64,000 bases of DNA from Incurvaria masculella (lineage: Eukaryota; Arthropoda; Insecta; Lepidoptera; Incurvariidae). Under the pieces are notes generated by a model. That model searched no databases, was not told the DNA's origin, and saw only the letters and a program-made list of their open reading frames with translations. Both the position numbers and the translations under genes were made by a program. The stretch covers positions 16,125,001 to 16,189,000 of the forward strand of contig OX335660.1 of NCBI GenBank assembly GCA_946894095.1, written 5' to 3'. This document shows, one piece after another, positions 30,890-42,409 of this stretch (positions within the stretch are counted from its first letter, which is position 1; every line of letters begins with the position of its first letter).

Positions 30890-31130
30890 AAACATGTAGT
30901 GGCCCTGCTATAATTACGCGCCCCTCAGCTAACTGAAAAATGACGTCTGCCAAAACGACATCCACTCCATGCCAAGTCAAGACGGAACGCCTCCGCTCCG
31001 CGCGCGTCCATAAGCGAAGACGGAACGCAACATTAGAGGGCAGACACGCCGTCATATTTTTATGGCGCCAAATCGGACCGCGACGACGCGCGACATTTGA
31101 CAATTCGAGTGCCCAAGTCTGGCGTTAGGC
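30890..31130. other. GC-rich island, function unknown
   Basis: CpG-containing stretch in AT-rich surroundings with 'ggcgccataaaaatatgac' on the minus strand (TATA-like). Frames are open on both strands but resemble no protein. It could be a promoter or a GC-rich repeat. Confidence 0.3.
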
Positions 31131-31431
31131 GAAAATCGTATCGTAGGTTGTTAATGATAGTGTAAACTGTAAATGACAAAAAGCGATTTGTGGGTAAACG
31201 TATTGAGGTCATATACGTCGTCTTATTAAAAACCAATCAACTACTATTTTGTGTGAGCAAAGATATTTAAGCGCATTGACATAAATATTATTACTCAAGT
31301 ACAGGCCCTTCCATACATCATAAATGGAGCAACAAAAGTGATGTTATATGCATCGCGGGGACACCACTTTGTCGCCAGACCGCTGCTCGCTATCATCATG
31401 CGCGCAAGCGTCGCCTCTGATTGTATTAATT
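31131..31431. other. No feature seen
   Basis: No gene or repeat recognised. Confidence 0.4.
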
Positions 31432-32005
31432 TATTTTTATTTATTTATTTGGGAAATCAACAGCTTTTATGAACATAGCTTTTATACAATGACAAAAATG
31501 CAAAACATAAGCCAATAACAGATTTCCACTTCTTGTACAAAAAAGACTGTGCTCCATCTGTATTCGTGTATGATGGTGAGATATTGTGTGAGGGTGTGTG
31601 TGGTGTGTGAGAGGGTGTGTATGTATATGTATGTATATATATATATAAATATGGGTGGAATGAGAATGAAGATGTATGAAATTGATGAATGATTTTGCTT
31701 ATTTCGTATTATTTAAATTTATGCTTAAATGTCTTCAAGTGTCACAAGAGCTTCAATATTTTTTTTCGAAATGTATATTTGGTGTGGATGAAGATATCAA
31801 TTTCATTGAACTTACGATTATGGTTACGTGTAATACGCGTTAATATCTTATTTTCAGCATAGTTTGTGCGTTGAAGTGGCACGTGAAATAATGGTATGTG
31901 TCGGGTACGACGGCAAGGCACATTCAAACTCAGCTCGTTCAGCAATTCGGCGCAATCAATTCGACCCCGTACTATGTCAAAAAGCACCATCATGTCCAAG
32001 ACATT
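31432..32005 (-). mobile_element. LINE 3' fragment with ORF2 C-terminus (family L3)
   Basis: The minus-strand frame 31999-31742 encodes FDIVRGRIDCAELLNELSLN, VPCRRTRH and RTNYAENKILTRI, the usual C-terminal pattern of lepidopteran non-LTR ORF2. It is followed by a CA/TG-rich 3'UTR and an A-rich AAATAAAT tail at 31432-31450. 5'-truncated. Related tails are at 43178 and 48425. Confidence 0.8.
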
Positions 32006-32009
32006 CCTT

Positions 32010-32130
32010 TTTTTAATAATTAATTAATTTAATAATAAATTGTTCCAAATTATGCTGATCAAATGAAGTGTATGAAAATATCACAATAACATAAACCTAT
32101 AATATTTTATTTCAAAGTGTGTACTGTTCA
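32010..32130. repeat. Fragment of repeat family C
   Basis: 'ccaaattatgctgatcaaatg' and 'cacaataacataaacctataat' match the copies at 42410-42715 and (inverse) 37735-38100. Confidence 0.55.
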
Positions 32131-32511
32131 GTTATATAAAATTATAAATATATAAAAGTATTATAAAATTAAAGAAAAATAAAAGCTCTTCTTTAAGAAT
32201 CCGCCGCCCACAAATATTGCCCCAGCACATTGACAAATGTGAGTGAGCAACAAATTTATTACTTTTACACAGCGCACATTGGATCACGACGCACGGCGGA
32301 CTTAGATCATGTATTTTTAAATGTTAATCATAATAATTTAAATTATAATAATTTAAATTATAATCCCATATTTTTTTGATTATAACAAGTGTGCCTGAAT
32401 ATGGACCGTTTTATTTGTAAAATCATGCTTTGTTAGGTTAATAAAACCCTTGTGTAGATTTTTGTGTAATAGGGCATTGAAATATGTATTTAATAGCAAA
32501 AATATATGCAC

Positions 32512-32654
32512 CTGAAGGTTTTTCCCCATTGATATAAACGCCTACATCGAGACGAGGAGCTGCTAGCCTTTGATTTCCATCGCAAGATCCTGCCACCTTC
32601 CTTGGAATGCATGGAAAGTACATATTCATGCAGTTTACATTCGACGAAGTAAAC
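32512..32654 (-). CDS. Candidate isolated coding exon, unknown product
   Basis: The minus-strand interval has an acceptor-like TTTATTTTAG before 32654 and a donor CAG|GTGCAT after 32512. The 143-nt frame between them is open. It reads FTSSNVNCMNMYFPC, then IPRKVAGSCDGNQ and LDVGVYINGEKPS, with three cysteines. No family is recognised and no partner exons were found nearby. It may belong to a gene starting outside the window or be chance. Confidence 0.25.
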
Positions 32655-33455
32655 CTAAAATAAAGCAGTATTTATTTTAAATAATTCTTATAATTTAACC
32701 GTATAGTGACGAAATTCCTCCCGCCAACTTACCCCTAATGGCAACCAGATATGAAGACTTACCACGAGGAGACGCCGTAGGGGTAGAGAGGCGGGGGCCC
32801 GCGTATTGAAAAACGGACAGTCACGACCGATTTTATCAATTGTTTTGTGTCATTTGATTACATTAAATTCGTCTAACCTCTAGACTGTCTGTTTTGCTTC
32901 GACGGGGCCGTATGAATTTAACACATAACATTTTTATTTCAACATTATTCATAAATGTGGTAAAATTGTACATTTCCATTGCTAAACTAGTTTTATGAGA
33001 TCTATCGTATTTTTTTGTTTAAACGAAATACATTGGTCGCTGCCTTGTCGAAAATATAATTCGAAGGTATCAGGCTTGGATCACGCCGCTAAAAATGTAA
33101 TGTTGTGTAAATGGTTGTAGCAATTACTCAGTTTACGAGATGGAGAGAGTGGATGGGATGACAGTGATGACACTCGACTCTCATCTGAAGTTCAGAGTTG
33201 ATCTTGAGCTTAGTACGTACTTATACACATACTTTAATTCCCTTGCAAAGTAAATAATATATTTTTTGTCGTTTGATTTGGATGAGCTATGTGGCTAAAG
33301 GACATTCATAGGAGTAGGTGCCCTTCGTGGATGACTATTTTTTTTTTAAATTCTGTATGAAATTGCAAAATATTAATCTGGCGATGGCGAATTTATTCCA
33401 TGCAGCAGGACGGGACACGTGCACGCTTGTTATCACTGAAACTGCAGGCATCTTC
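32655..33455. other. No feature seen
   Basis: Unassigned; no repeat or gene recognised. Confidence 0.4.
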
Positions 33456-33725
33456 CTGGAATTCCCTAATCAGGAATCAGGAATACTGAGTCTAGAAAAC
33501 AGCGTTTATAGCGGTTTTGAAAGCGATTTTTTTCGACGGAAAACCTATATTAATTGAAATAGGTACTATGTTCCGAAATCTGCAAATCCAATGCGATGGA
33601 CGAAAAGTCAACTTAAAATAACTAAGTGATTCATAACAATGTCTATCCGAAAACATTTTAATAATAAAGCTATACAAGCTGTTTTATAGACTCAGGATTC
33701 CCGATTAGAGATTACGGAATTCCAG
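33456..33725. mobile_element. MITE with CTGGAATTCC ends (270 bp)
   Basis: 'ctggaattccctaatcagg' at the left is inverted at 'ttagagattacggaattccag' on the right. The arms extend about 50 bp, to 'gactc' and 'aaacagc' motifs. No ORF. Confidence 0.7.
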
Positions 33726-33862
33726 AGCTGAGCTCTCTCGGAACGGCTATATTTAACCTAGGAAGCTGCGACTAGGCAGGTAGATCTTCAATGTTTGTGT
33801 GTAAGAGACCAACATCTTTCAAACTTCACGGACACCCCCAGTAAATCTAATCAGCATATATA

Positions 33863-34009
33863 CTCATGAAAGCAAAAGCAATACGTTCTCGTGTTCGCTT
33901 CTGTCAAAGTATATATAGAAAAAAATATAGTGTAAATAAAAGCCTACTATTTTTCTGCATAGCGTTTGACAGAAGCGAACAGAGAACTTTTAGCTCTCGC
34001 TTTCATGAG
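33863..34009. mobile_element. MITE with ACTCATGAAAGC ends
   Basis: 'actcatgaaagc' is inverted as 'gctttcatgagt', with TA outside both. Inner arms 'cgttctcgtgttcgcttctg' and 'cagaagcgaacagagaac' also pair. About 150 bp. Confidence 0.7.
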
Positions 34010-34129
34010 TAGATCCTCAGGAAAACGAAAACGAGTGTCATCGCACTCTCATTAGAATAATTAGAAAGGGACAAAACTAGAGTGACTTGCGCCTGTCATT
34101 TCATGAGTACGAAAGCGTTGTGACTCACC

Positions 34130-34545
34130 GGTGAATCACAGCTGAGAATCTCATGAGTATACCCCCAGCGCTCGTGTACCTCCCGCCGACAACCGCCATC
34201 ACAAACTTTGGAATTAACGAAAAAAGTAACTTTCCCCCCACGACCTAACGGAAAGCGTCTTCCCTCCGCCACTATCTCGAACTTTTATTTCGTTCGAAAA
34301 CGGACGCTAATGAAGTTAGCTCAACTTTTTGGCCGCGTACAAGAGTCATTTGTGCTATCTGCCCCCCTTCCCGGGCAGATAGCGGTGCCCCGGGCCCGTA
34401 ATGGCCGGGAGTGGGCCCCCGGGGCCTAATGATGTCGTTTGTGCACACACGCCCCGCACGGCTTCTTGGGGGTATCGACGAATGTGGGGCCTGCCCTGCG
34501 AATGCAGTGCTTAGTTTGAGTACCGGCTAACTTTGAGCGGCCCGT
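34130..34545. other. GC-rich island without recognised repeat
   Basis: Strongly GC-rich for this window, with self-complementary stretches such as 'ggccccgggccc'-like runs at 34385-34435. No convincing ORF. Possible regulatory DNA or an unrecognised repeat. Confidence 0.3.
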
Positions 34546-34547
34546 AG

Positions 34548-34830
34548 CATAGTGGCGCGGGGACTTGCCTTGCGTACAAATCTGGGTTCAAATCCTCGCC
34601 CCTCGCCTTTCGTTCAATATGTATACATAGTAGAGGAAGAGGACATACAGTTTTACATGGATTCCGAAGCATTGAGCTCGAATTCGTGCACTTATCCAAC
34701 TCAGAAAGAGTATGAAAGTGGTGCAGGAACAGAGCGGTGGTCGAACCCATTACCTCTGGTATGGAAAGCGAGTCCCCTTGCCCCTGAGGTACGAGCAGCT
34801 CTCATGGAGTAATGTATATTATGACAATAG
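34548..34830 (+). mobile_element. SINE copies with tRNA-like heads
   Basis: At 34548 an A-box-like 'tagcatagtggcgcgg' and a perfect B-box consensus 'ggttcaaatcc' (34587-34597) mark a tRNA-derived head. The remainder (34720-34800) looks like an inverse fragment of another head. Confidence 0.65.
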
Positions 34831-35019
34831 GTCTCGCAATAGTCATTCAGCAGGGCTACAAACAGATTTATGTTACTTTGCAGGTAATTTTCTATTTCGA
34901 GTAGCAATTCTATTGGTGATTGTGTGGTATTCCTTTACGCTGTCTTAGGTCCCAAGGAATACAGCAGCCTTGTTATACACTTAAAAACGTAAAAAGAGAG
35001 AAAGATAACAAGTGCCTGC

Positions 35020-35215
35020 AATCAAGTAATAAGCCTGTTCCAATATTCGCCCCGATTCGCTGTCATCTTGGCGCCGTCTCTAATGGCGCGACCTACATTT
35101 TTACAGCCCAAGATAATCGAATCGTCTGCAAATTTCCAATCAAGATTGCACTCATTTCGCGATTGTCTCCGGGCACTAGCCTGATAAAAGCGAATGTCAT
35201 TTTTTAGATAAGTTA
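35020..35215. other. Non-repetitive island, possible regulatory DNA
   Basis: Balanced base composition, no known repeat, a GATAAG motif at the right end (35205). No ORF that looks real. Confidence 0.25.
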
Positions 35216-35264
35216 AAATAAAAAAAAAAGCGTGACCCCCGTCAGGAACGAACTTAATTTTAGG

Positions 35265-35555
35265 ATTCCGTACGCAAAGGGTGCCAACGGAACCCTGTTA
35301 CTAAGCCTCCGTTGTCCGTCATTCCGTCCATCCGTCCGTCCGTCCGTCTGCCACAGGTCTGTTTATCATGGACCGTAATAGATAGGCACCTGAAATGTTC
35401 ACAGAGTTTGTATTTATTTTGCCGCTATAACAATTATTATAAAAAATTTAAATTAAATGCGTCCCCCATACAAAAAACCTGTTTTTCTGTGTTAAATCTT
35501 GTACGATAGTACGGAATCCTTCATGTGCGAGTCCGACTCGCACTTGGACGGTTTT
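35265..35555 (-). mobile_element. ACGG-microsatellite interspersed repeat (family M)
   Basis: Reverse copy from 'aacggaaccctgttactaag' through (GTCC)n at 35328-35347 to 'gagtccgactcgcacttgg'. Confidence 0.82.
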
Positions 35556-35864
35556 ATCATGTTTCTGAGTGCCTTGATTTTTATCTTCAGCTCCGAATAT
35601 ATGGAGGCTTAGATTGTTTTTATTTATATGTTTTGTTACGGACCTAACATTAGCAACGGATGAGCTTTGATCGGCTCTCCCGTCCTTACGTGCTCGATGA
35701 TATGCGTATACGGCTTGAGTGGGATGGATGGATAGTGTGTTTCCCTCTTGTGCTGTCGTAATTAACTCAGGTAAATAACTAGATGGATGGCTGCATGCAG
35801 AAAATACCCAAAAAGTTATAAACAGTATACAGGATCTTTCAAAAACAATAACAAATAGTTATTG

Positions 35865-36065
35865 TACTGTGCCACTGTATCCATACGTAACACTAATCAA
35901 TTTAAGAATCGTTTGGACGCTTTTCTAAATAAATACATTTTTAACATAAGTAACTAAGTGAACTGAAACCGAATAAATGAAAAAAAAAACTATTAATAAA
36001 TAAAAAAACTGTATACTCTATTTAGACACATCAGCCTAGGCTGCCTGTCTTAAATAAAATAAATA
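35865..36065 (+). mobile_element. LINE 3'-end fragment (family L2)
   Basis: The partial frame 'ttaagaatcgtttggacgc' (FKNRLDAFLNKYIF-like) is followed by 'aactgaaaccgaataaatg', 'cagcctaggctgcctgtc' and an AAATAAAATAAAT tail. It matches the reverse copy at 26735-26960. Confidence 0.7.
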
Positions 36066-36156
36066 ACTTATATCTCATAATATATATATATAAGTAATTT
36101 ATAATATCTTACCGTGCATTTAATTAGAGCCGACTAAGGGATTCATAGTTCGTGAG

Positions 36157-36525
36157 CAGACAATGCGCATAGTGTCTGATTTGGTTGGATTTAAAAAATA
36201 TATTACAAAATGACTTATAACTAAAAGTAAACCACGAACGTTGTAGTCAAAAATCAATTTTCATGAAGCCTAGCCTACATCCAAGAAATGTGTTGTCGTT
36301 GAGTAATCCACGTCCAAATTTATTGAATAAAGCGCGCAAAAAAAATCGATCTTTCAAACTTTATAACTTAGAAACCAAACACAATTTTACGATGCCGTAT
36401 TTATCTGGCATCTAGTTCGATTAAATAAAGCTGTTTCGAGTTAAATTATGGCTATTTGACAAGAAATATGCGCATGGCCTTCTCTCAACGTTTTTATGGG
36501 GAGTTGAGGGGAAGGCCCACCTTAA
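36157..36525 (-). mobile_element. TTAA MITE (family T), truncated copy
   Basis: The right end is 'gggaaggcccaccttaa'. Interior 'gtaaaccacgaacgttgtag' and 'cttagaaaccaaacacaa' match the full copies. The left terminal part is missing. Confidence 0.75.
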
Positions 36526-36932
36526 AGAGCTCGATAAACACTTGAACTGTGTAATATAAATGAAATATATATAATTTATAAGCGGGTGTACCTAAGTATT
36601 CCTGACGACGCCATCATTTCAAAAGTTGCACAAAATCAAATTGTCAGCTAATTTACTACGGCTAATTTATAGCTTCGTAATTAAATCGTATTTCTACTTC
36701 ATGAAATCGTGATTGCGCATTGTTGCATGTGAAGGTCCGCAAAGCTCGCTCACAGCAAGTTGGTATCCTCAGAGTTGGTATCTCTCAACTTGTGCATGGC
36801 ATCTTTCAGCGCATACTAATTGTCTTCTACCCTACTTCAATCGCTGTAGGAGGACCACCTCCTGAGTTCTCTTATACAATTGCTGATATGACTACTTTTT
36901 CATCACGTTTAACCATTGACGTGCTATTCGTT

Positions 36933-36984
36933 CTTAAGGTGGCCCAACCCGGCGGGCCTAACTCATTCGCGGGCACGGTACAAA
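36933..36984. mobile_element. Solo end of TTAA MITE (family T)
   Basis: TTAAGGTGGCCCAACCCGGC to 'ggcacggtacaaaa', then unrelated sequence. Confidence 0.65.
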
Positions 36985-37084
36985 ATTTCAGAACTAAATT
37001 ATTCCAAACGATATAAATGTGCTTGTTCGAGTTATTTCAGTTTACTCGGCCAAGAAGAACGCGTAACCTAACACTTACCCTTCA

Positions 37085-37255
37085 CCTTATGAAAGATGGT
37101 CGAAGCGGCAATGGAAATAGTCCGTTTTTTCCTTCCAGTTCAATGTAGCCGAGCAATATAAGGAAGGTCCTGGCAAGGCACCTAGTTCCCATGTGGTCTG
37201 TTTCGGTTCACAGTTCACTGACTTTCAGTTTGAAATTAGCCGTCCATGTCTAGCT
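37085..37255 (+). mobile_element. SINE 3'-body fragment
   Basis: 'gaagcggcaatgg', 'cagttcaatgtagcc', 'ggtcctggcaaggcacc' and 'ttagccgtccatgtc' in body order; no head. Confidence 0.7.
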
Positions 37256-37734
37256 ACATAAAAACCATAGATTAAAGAGCAAGGTATGGATAGCTAACGT
37301 CATGCAACGTACAAAACTCGCTGAAAACTGCTTATTTTCGATGATACTATGACATTACAAACCAGCGCCATCTGCCGTCACTGCCAGAACTAGTTACACT
37401 GTCATTAAACTAAACTTGGCTCTAAATTTTGCCTAGGTGGGCATGATCAAAACGTTAGTCAAAATGTTAACTATAAATTAGGAAATGTCATTGTAAATAA
37501 AAAAAAAAGAATTTATTCTGAAATGTTAATTGCAACGCCACCTGTGGACTTTTAGTATCCGTATCAACAGCACTCTATCCATTCCTCTTTAATGTATGCC
37601 CTTCACCCATGGCGGTGAAGAAATTACATTCTTCAACTCCATGCTTTCACCACTAAAAATGTCACGCAGTCAATGCAGATGTACATAATCTGATATGTTA
37701 TTTAAATGGGAAAGAAAATTCGAAGCTTATTGCA

Positions 37735-38100
37735 TGTGTCGCATGAGCGACCTTTCATTGGAAACGTCAAAATTGTCGTTTCTGACAGTTTTATTTACGA
37801 CTTTTTAGATGCAATACGTACGATGCAGTTAGAATAAGGTTTGGAGGAAAAGAAGAACTTTTGTTTCTCTTCAAACTAAATTTTGAAATGTTTGAAATGA
37901 AATATTATAGGTTATGTTATTGTGATATATTCTTTCATTGATTAGCATAATTTGGAACAAATAAGTATCAGATTAATAACAAGAAAATTGAGTCATTTTA
38001 ATTACGTAGGTTGAGTAAATTTAATTTTGAAATATATTCTCATTAATTTTGTATGGTACGCCACCAGTCGTGATGACTAAGCAGTTTTCTGTTTTGAATA
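37735..38100 (+). repeat. Repeat family C copy
   Basis: It shares 'aataaggtttggaggaaaa', 'ttataggttatgttattgtg' and 'gaaaattgagtcattt' with the inverse copy at 42410-42715. No ORF. About 300 bp shared; ends not determined. Confidence 0.6.
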
Positions 38101-38924
38101 AGATCATGAAGTGAATATACTACACCCGCTGCTACGACTTACAAACACATCGTATGTTTGCTCGTAAGTTGGCAGGACAATAGTTTTGCAAACACATACA
38201 ACGATACAAGTTGCGGAAACCAACATTCAGATGCTACGCTTCTAAGTTCACGGAAGCGACTGAAACGGGCCTCAAAGGCAGTTCTTGGACCTTGAGACGA
38301 TTACCAAGTCTTCCAACTGTCAAATTTGCCATAAAATGTATGGAAGTAATGTCAAAGCAGACTATCCATTCTTGTATGGGTGAAAAAAGCAGTGTCTACT
38401 TGAATGTGCCTCTATAAATCCCTGCCTCTGTACTCTATGCTCGTGGCACAGATATTTTAAAATATCTGTGGCTCGTGGCTACACTGCGCCACACGAATGC
38501 GTTTCGATCGCCATTTACGTCTTTCCATCCTCGCCGCCAACAGCCGAGCGCCGCCCAAGAAAATAAATCAAGTGAGACTTAACAAATAGGGCATGGCGAA
38601 AACCGCTCTAGCTCACGCGTAGACCGCCTTAATTCGCACTCCGCCTCAAATTGCCTTAATTTCGGCGGCGGATTACTGTAATGTTGCTAATAACGTGTTT
38701 ATGGGAGAAATTTAAATTGAATTATTCAACCCGGCAATTTGGTGGGCTCTTTTATTACGATTCTCGTTGGAAGCGACATCGGATTATAGATAAGCGTTCG
38801 AAATAAATACACTGCAGAGCGGCTCGTAGCTCGGGGGCGTGAGGAATTGCTTTTCATGCCAAAGGCCATTCCCGCCCCGTTCTTCTTTCTTTCTTTCTAA
38901 AAATTCTTTAAATTTCTTAGTTGG
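38101..38924. other. No gene seen; partly GC-richer, non-repetitive
   Basis: 38455-38570 is related to the 'ctcgtggct...cacacgaat' repeat also present at 47945. 38630-38800 is unassigned and could be regulatory. Confidence 0.35.
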
Positions 38925-39380
38925 ATGTGTGCATTTCGGCACGAATGCGTACTGTTCCATGGTGACTGTGGAGACCTCCCCTACTAGGTGATAGGGTTAA
39001 ACTTACCCGGGTTGGTACCATCGCACTGGAAGAAATTATGGTCCAAGCGTCCACACCCACCGTCATGATATTAGCCCGACACATCGCATTCCCAAAGAAA
39101 TTAGGTGCCATACGGAACCTTCTCTTTGTGAGCACAACTGGGTGGAAACACGGACAATTTTTCATTGCCGTTTTGACCATCTTTCCATCTAATACGATGG
39201 GACCAATTGGGCCGCCCTACAGTTTTACATGGATTCTGGACCACAGAACAGCTTACGTTTGTAACGAAATGCACTTATCCAACTCGGGAAGAGAAGTAAA
39301 GTAGCGCATGAATGAAATGGTTTGAATCCACGACCCCTGGCACGCAAGGCAAGTCCACGCGCCCCTGGGCTACTAGCCGT
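38925..39380. mobile_element. Two SINE fragments in opposite orientation
   Basis: 38925-39050 is plus: 'tgcatttcggcacgaatgcg', 'aggtgatagggtta'. 39055-39380 is minus, with tail 'gtcatgatattagcc' at the left and a tRNA-like head 'aagtccacgcgcccctgggc' at the right. They meet near 39052. Confidence 0.65.
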
Positions 39381-39856
39381 TCAAACGGATAGATCGAGAG
39401 CGTGCGGAAGAAAAGATCCGCCTAGACGAGTCTAGGGCGGGCGGTGGCGCGGAGAGTTTGCTGCGACAGTAATTGGCTACGAGGACCTACGTGCGCACAG
39501 GTTGCTCCCGCCATGCTTCTTATATTACCGGGGCGTAACCGGCGTAAAATGTGAGAAAATGTGTGAGGGAATTCGAGAAATTCTGCACCAATCAGAAGTG
39601 GATGCCAATTCTACCCAGTAAGAGCGCAGTATTCAGTTTGATTGTTATTTAAATCCTTAGTTTTGTTAATTGCATTTAATTTTAATATAATGTTAATTTC
39701 ACTTACAGTTCTATGTTCTATGCTGCATATTTTCTTTACATCTATATTCTATATTATGACCCGTTGTGGTTGTTTCTTGTTTTTAATTGTTTTCACCTAA
39801 GGTAATGTTTCGTAGATTTATGTGTAAAACGTGTTCTTACTCTGTTATTGATATAT

Positions 39857-40300
39857 ACAGAGTGTCGTAACCGGCAGCACATTAAATTTGGGAACTGATT
39901 ATTGGGATTGATACAACCAAAATAGTTACATATCTTTTTTGCTGAATATCCTCTAAATAAAAAAAAAATCCGTACAAAGTAATTCAATAATTTAGTGTAA
40001 AAAGAATCGAATGGTCTGTAAGAAGGTGGGAGTGTTGTGTGTACATGGATATGGATGGCTAATATCACACATGCTTTCATGCCATTAGCCTGACACGCCA
40101 CGTGGGATCTAGGTTCCATGCCAAGACCTTCCTTAGCAAAACCTAACATTCCTTATCAAATTACAGTAGACAAAAACATAAATAAAAAAAAATACATCTC
40201 GGTAACTAGACACTTTAGAGAAAAAAAAAACTTTTTTGTCTCGGAAAAACATGAGGATCACGCTGGCGAAATTAATGCACTGGCCGTTACGGCACCCTGT
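39857..40300. mobile_element. Nested MITE with ACAGGGTG-type ends
   Basis: 'acagagtgtcgtaacc' at the left is inverse to 'gttacggcaccctgt' at the right, with TA on both sides. About 444 bp including a SINE insertion. Confidence 0.6.
40050..40135 (-). mobile_element. SINE 3'-end fragment inside the nested MITE
   Basis: 'ggatggctaatatcacac', 'ttagcctgacacgcc' and 'ccatgccaagaccttcctta' are the reverse of the SINE 3' end. Confidence 0.65.
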
Positions 40301-40669
40301 ATATGTGTAGGATGTGTAATTATTGTTGTTGCTTATATGCTTAGTCATGTATTCTATTATTCAGTGGTGATAGCTGATAACATATATTATATCTTATCCT
40401 TAAGTGTGTTAGGACCAACGGAAGATCAGCGCTGCAACACTATCATCGCGAGGGAGTTGTACGTTAGCTGAGTTGGCTCCATTTTCCTCTTAGTTCGAAG
40501 TTACGAGTACTGTATACAAAACGGTTACTGGTTAAATGAGAAAATAAACGTTTATTCTATTATATTCTATTCTATTCAGAAGGTATGACATAAACGCATC
40601 TGATTGGTGAAGCATTTATCAAATTCCCTTACTTATTTTCTCATATATTACGTCGGTTACCCCCCCTGA

Positions 40670-40760
40670 AAACGGATGGCTAATACCACACTACACCGAA
40701 TCAAAACAATAAGCCTAACACACCGCATGGAAACTATTGCCATGCCTGGTCCTTTTTTAT
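40670..40760 (-). mobile_element. SINE 3'-end fragment
   Basis: 'ggatggctaataccacac', 'cctaacacaccgcatgg' and 'ccatgcctggtcctt' in the SINE reverse order. Confidence 0.6.
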
Positions 40761-40952
40761 TTTGCACCAGGCCACACTCACAGTACACTTAGGTTTATTT
40801 TCTCTTTCTAGTGTAACGACATGAACATACAAAATGTGCTTGATATTTTTATGAAATTCCTAATTTCTAATCACCTTACCGCACGAAACGCGAACAAAAA
40901 AAGAATTTTCCAAATCGGTCCAGGGGTCTTCGAATGATCGGTGAACATACAT

Positions 40953-41251
40953 AAAAACCGGCCAAGTGCGAGTCGGACTCGCACACGAAGGGTTCCGTAC
41001 GATCGTACAGGATTTACAAAAAAAGAACACGTTTTTTGTATGGGGCCCCCCTTTAATTTTTATTATTTTATAATGTTACCTATTTGTTGTTATAGCGGCA
41101 AAATAAATACATAATTTGTGAAAAATTCAGCTTTCTACCTGTTACGGTTCATGAGATACAGCCCTGTGACAGACGGACAGACGGACGGACGGACAGCGGA
41201 GGCTTAGTAATAGGGTTCCGTTTTTACCCTTTCGGTACGGAGCCCTAAAAA
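40953..41251 (+). mobile_element. ACGG-microsatellite interspersed repeat (family M), full copy
   Basis: From 'aaaccggccaagtgcgagtc' to 'tacggagccctaaaaa', with an (ACGG)n array at 41179-41195. Confidence 0.85.
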
Positions 41252-41729
41252 AGAATCCGACGAATTGAGAACCTCATCCTTTTTTTCTGAAGCCTTTAAA
41301 AAAACTGAATGGAATTAAGTAATGCTAGAATCCCGCAAAATATAAATTTGTAAAATTAGCTTGATGCCAAAAAGGTGCCATCTAGATTTCATTGCAGAAC
41401 TAGCGCTAGCACTTCACAACCAATTTCATAACACTCCGCAGCACAATGTGGAATAATTCGCGGTTTTATAAGAGCGTAATTCAAAAGTTGCAATTTAGCG
41501 AACCGAGTCACCCCGTGAAGGGAGTTATATCTGGAGTATAAATTTTCCACGGCAAGTTCTTTCGCTTCGCGCGGTTTTTCCGAAGTCAAATTAAAGTTTA
41601 TATCAAATAAAATATTCTACGTTCGAGGTGTATTGCGAATTTTATTTCGCATTCGCGTTACTTGAAAGTAGCTCACTCCTGAATTCAGAATTACAATGTA
41701 TTGCGTAATTTTTAGATCTTAAAGTCTGA
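41252..41729. other. No gene seen; non-repetitive stretch
   Basis: No recognised repeat. The minus-strand frame 41389-41589 has no motif. Candidate for conserved noncoding DNA. Confidence 0.3.
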
Positions 41730-42028
41730 TTTTCACCAAGTGCTGATTCATTTTAATCGACACTTAAAGGGCCTTTATTACTAAAGTGCGAACTGTCTTG
41801 TACTGGTATTGATTGCAAGCTGCTAAGAAGGGCCCTTAACATGTGGCGATTAAGCTAATCAGCAGTGGGTGAAAAATTCCCTAAGCCTGGTTTCACCAAG
41901 TGCTGATTTATTTTAATTGACACTTAAAGAGCTTTTATTACTAAAGTGCTGATTATCTTGTTCTGGTATTGATTACGAGCTGCTAATGAATGCCCTTAAT
42001 ATGTGGCGATTAAGCTAATCAGCAGAGT
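41730..42028. mobile_element. Tandem pair of a 140-bp hairpin MITE
   Basis: Unit 1 (41730-41875) starts 'tttcaccaagtgctgatt' and ends 'aatcagcagtgggtgaaa', its own inverse. Unit 2 (41890-42028) repeats this after a 14-bp spacer but loses the last bases. Period about 160 bp. Confidence 0.75.
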
Positions 42029-42409
42029 CAATTCCCCATACATTACGAGCGATAACTGTTTACTTGTTCTTAATTTTCATACTAGGGTTTTGATTTTTTT
42101 CCAAGGGTTTTCCGCGGCATAAATTACTATTTTCTAGTTAGTACGTTTTCCCATTTCCTCGCGAGTTTCTTCTATGATGCGTAATTTTTCATCCAGCGAA
42201 GACTGATTACGTCTCAACACAGAGTGACGGGATTATGTATGCAATCAATGGCGAAGAAAACTGCTTATTTATCACGACAGGTGGCATCTAAGCGAGCTCA
42301 CCTAAAATATCCGTCAAAGCTGTCATCTGGCGAAGCTGTCATCTGTCAAAACTGTCAGATACCATAGAAAATCAAAGCGAATACATTTGAAAATTTTATT
42401 TACTCAATC

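Larger units (their letters stand above)
39535..40660. mobile_element. 1.13-kb TIR element carrying nested insertions
   Basis: The outer ends GTAACCGGCGTAA and TTACGTCGGTTAC are inverse. Homology of the arms continues through 'caccaatcagaagtg' (left) and 'catctgattggtg' (right). Inside lies a second TIR element (39857-40300), itself interrupted by a SINE fragment. No transposase seen. Confidence 0.65.

Noticed and set aside
34552..34615. A tRNA gene
   Set aside because: A- and B-box-like sequences are present but no acceptor stem or anticodon arm can be drawn; the sequence continues into SINE body.
36720..37016. 98-codon plus frame as a gene
   Set aside because: Its last third runs into a TTAA MITE end and the rest has no family pattern.
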